A stretch of 64,000 nt of DNA. Origin: Pseudomonas sp. P8_241. GTDB lineage: Bacteria; Pseudomonadota; Gammaproteobacteria; Pseudomonadales; Pseudomonadaceae. The stretch is from positions 620,001-684,000 of the forward strand of contig NZ_CP125377.1 of assembly GCF_034008315.1 (NCBI RefSeq), read 5' to 3'. The notes under the pieces are model-generated. The model saw only the letters and a program-made list of their open reading frames with translations. It did not search any database and had not been told where the DNA came from. Positions 63,844 to 64,000 of this stretch are shown here, in pieces. The number at the start of each line of letters is the position of its first letter. Positions within the stretch are counted from its first letter, which is position 1. Position numbers and translations under genes: made by a program.

Positions 63844-64000
63844 ACAAGCTGCGCGATCGCTATCGGGTAGACCTGGCGGGGCTGCAAGCGTCCTGCGAGG
63901 CGAACTACGCGCGCCTGATGCGACTGCTGCCGGACATGCGCAGCGAGCCTGCCGCCAGGCGCATCGCCGTGACCCATGGCGACCAGATGCTTGGCGTACT
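63834..64000 (+). CDS. DUF1249 (YqiB-like) protein, 5' part
   Basis: Only the first 55 residues lie in the window (MVVNKLRDRYRVDLAGLQAS, then CEANYARLMRLLPDMR). This matches the DUF1249/YqiB family, which follows nudF in many gamma-proteobacteria. GAGGGG precedes the ATG, which overlaps the nudF stop by 10 bases, so the two are coupled. Function unknown. Confidence 0.85.
   Translation, partial: MVVNKLRDRYRVDLAGLQASCEANYARLMRLLPDMRSEPAARRIAVTHGDQMLGV

Overview
The window is chromosomal DNA of a Pseudomonas, most likely from the fluorescens group. This rests on a GC-rich coding style, Pseudomonas-type REP/REPIN elements (GTAGGAGC..GGCTTGC..GGCGAT and GTGGCGAGGGGGCTTGCC types) in most larger gaps, and a gene order that largely follows, in mirror image, the P. 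aeruginosa segment from mscK/nhaP2 to thiC/nudF as I remember it. It is mostly core genome with a few accessory insertions.

Layout. 1-3.4 kb: mscK (5' part only) and the K+/H+ antiporter gene nhaP2, both on the minus strand. 3.6-5.2 kb: an AT-rich stretch with an orphan gene resembling the C-terminus of a type I-secreted protease, a candidate structured RNA, and a zapB-like/zapA-like pair. 5.2-9.1 kb: a chemoreceptor and an acyl-CoA dehydrogenase. 9.3-15.3 kb: divergent putA and putP, with a control region carrying six GTTGCA boxes that probably bind PutA itself. 15.3-20.4 kb: a DUF2165 membrane protein, rlmJ, msrA and dipA (c-di-GMP phosphodiesterase). 20.6-22.0 kb: a PhoD-like phosphatase. 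22.2-30.2 kb: aceE-aceF, divergent from glnE, with a pair of palindromic operator-like sites between them.

30.5-51.0 kb is the lipopolysaccharide inner/outer-core locus. It holds waaF-waaC-waaG-waaP, two more kinase-fold genes (wapP, wapQ) and a tandem double-kinase gene, tightly overlapped. A small lipoprotein gene follows, then wapO (carbamoyltransferase)-wapH-mig14-dnpA, then ssg, a GT4 glycosyltransferase, a divergent kinase-like gene, waaL, msbA and hldE. Together these make ADP-heptose, build, phosphorylate and carbamoylate the core, ligate O-antigen and flip lipid A-core. waaA (Kdo transferase) lies a little further on.

51.1-57 kb: a Nudix-like protein of unknown role, an aldo/keto reductase, an FAD oxidoreductase, an SMR exporter, a LysR regulator and waaA. 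57-64 kb: a TolC-family channel; a TPP riboswitch upstream of thiC; cytX, a likely thiamine-precursor permease; a DUF3298-type lipoprotein; nudF; and the start of a DUF1249 gene cut by the window end.

No prophage, CRISPR array, insertion sequence, rRNA or tRNA was seen. The least explained items are the candidate RNA at about 4.4-4.6 kb, the operator pair at 27.0 kb, the inverted repeat that could mask the chemoreceptor ribosome site, the structured wapO leader, and the six kinase-fold domains of the LPS locus, two of which lack the usual catalytic aspartate.
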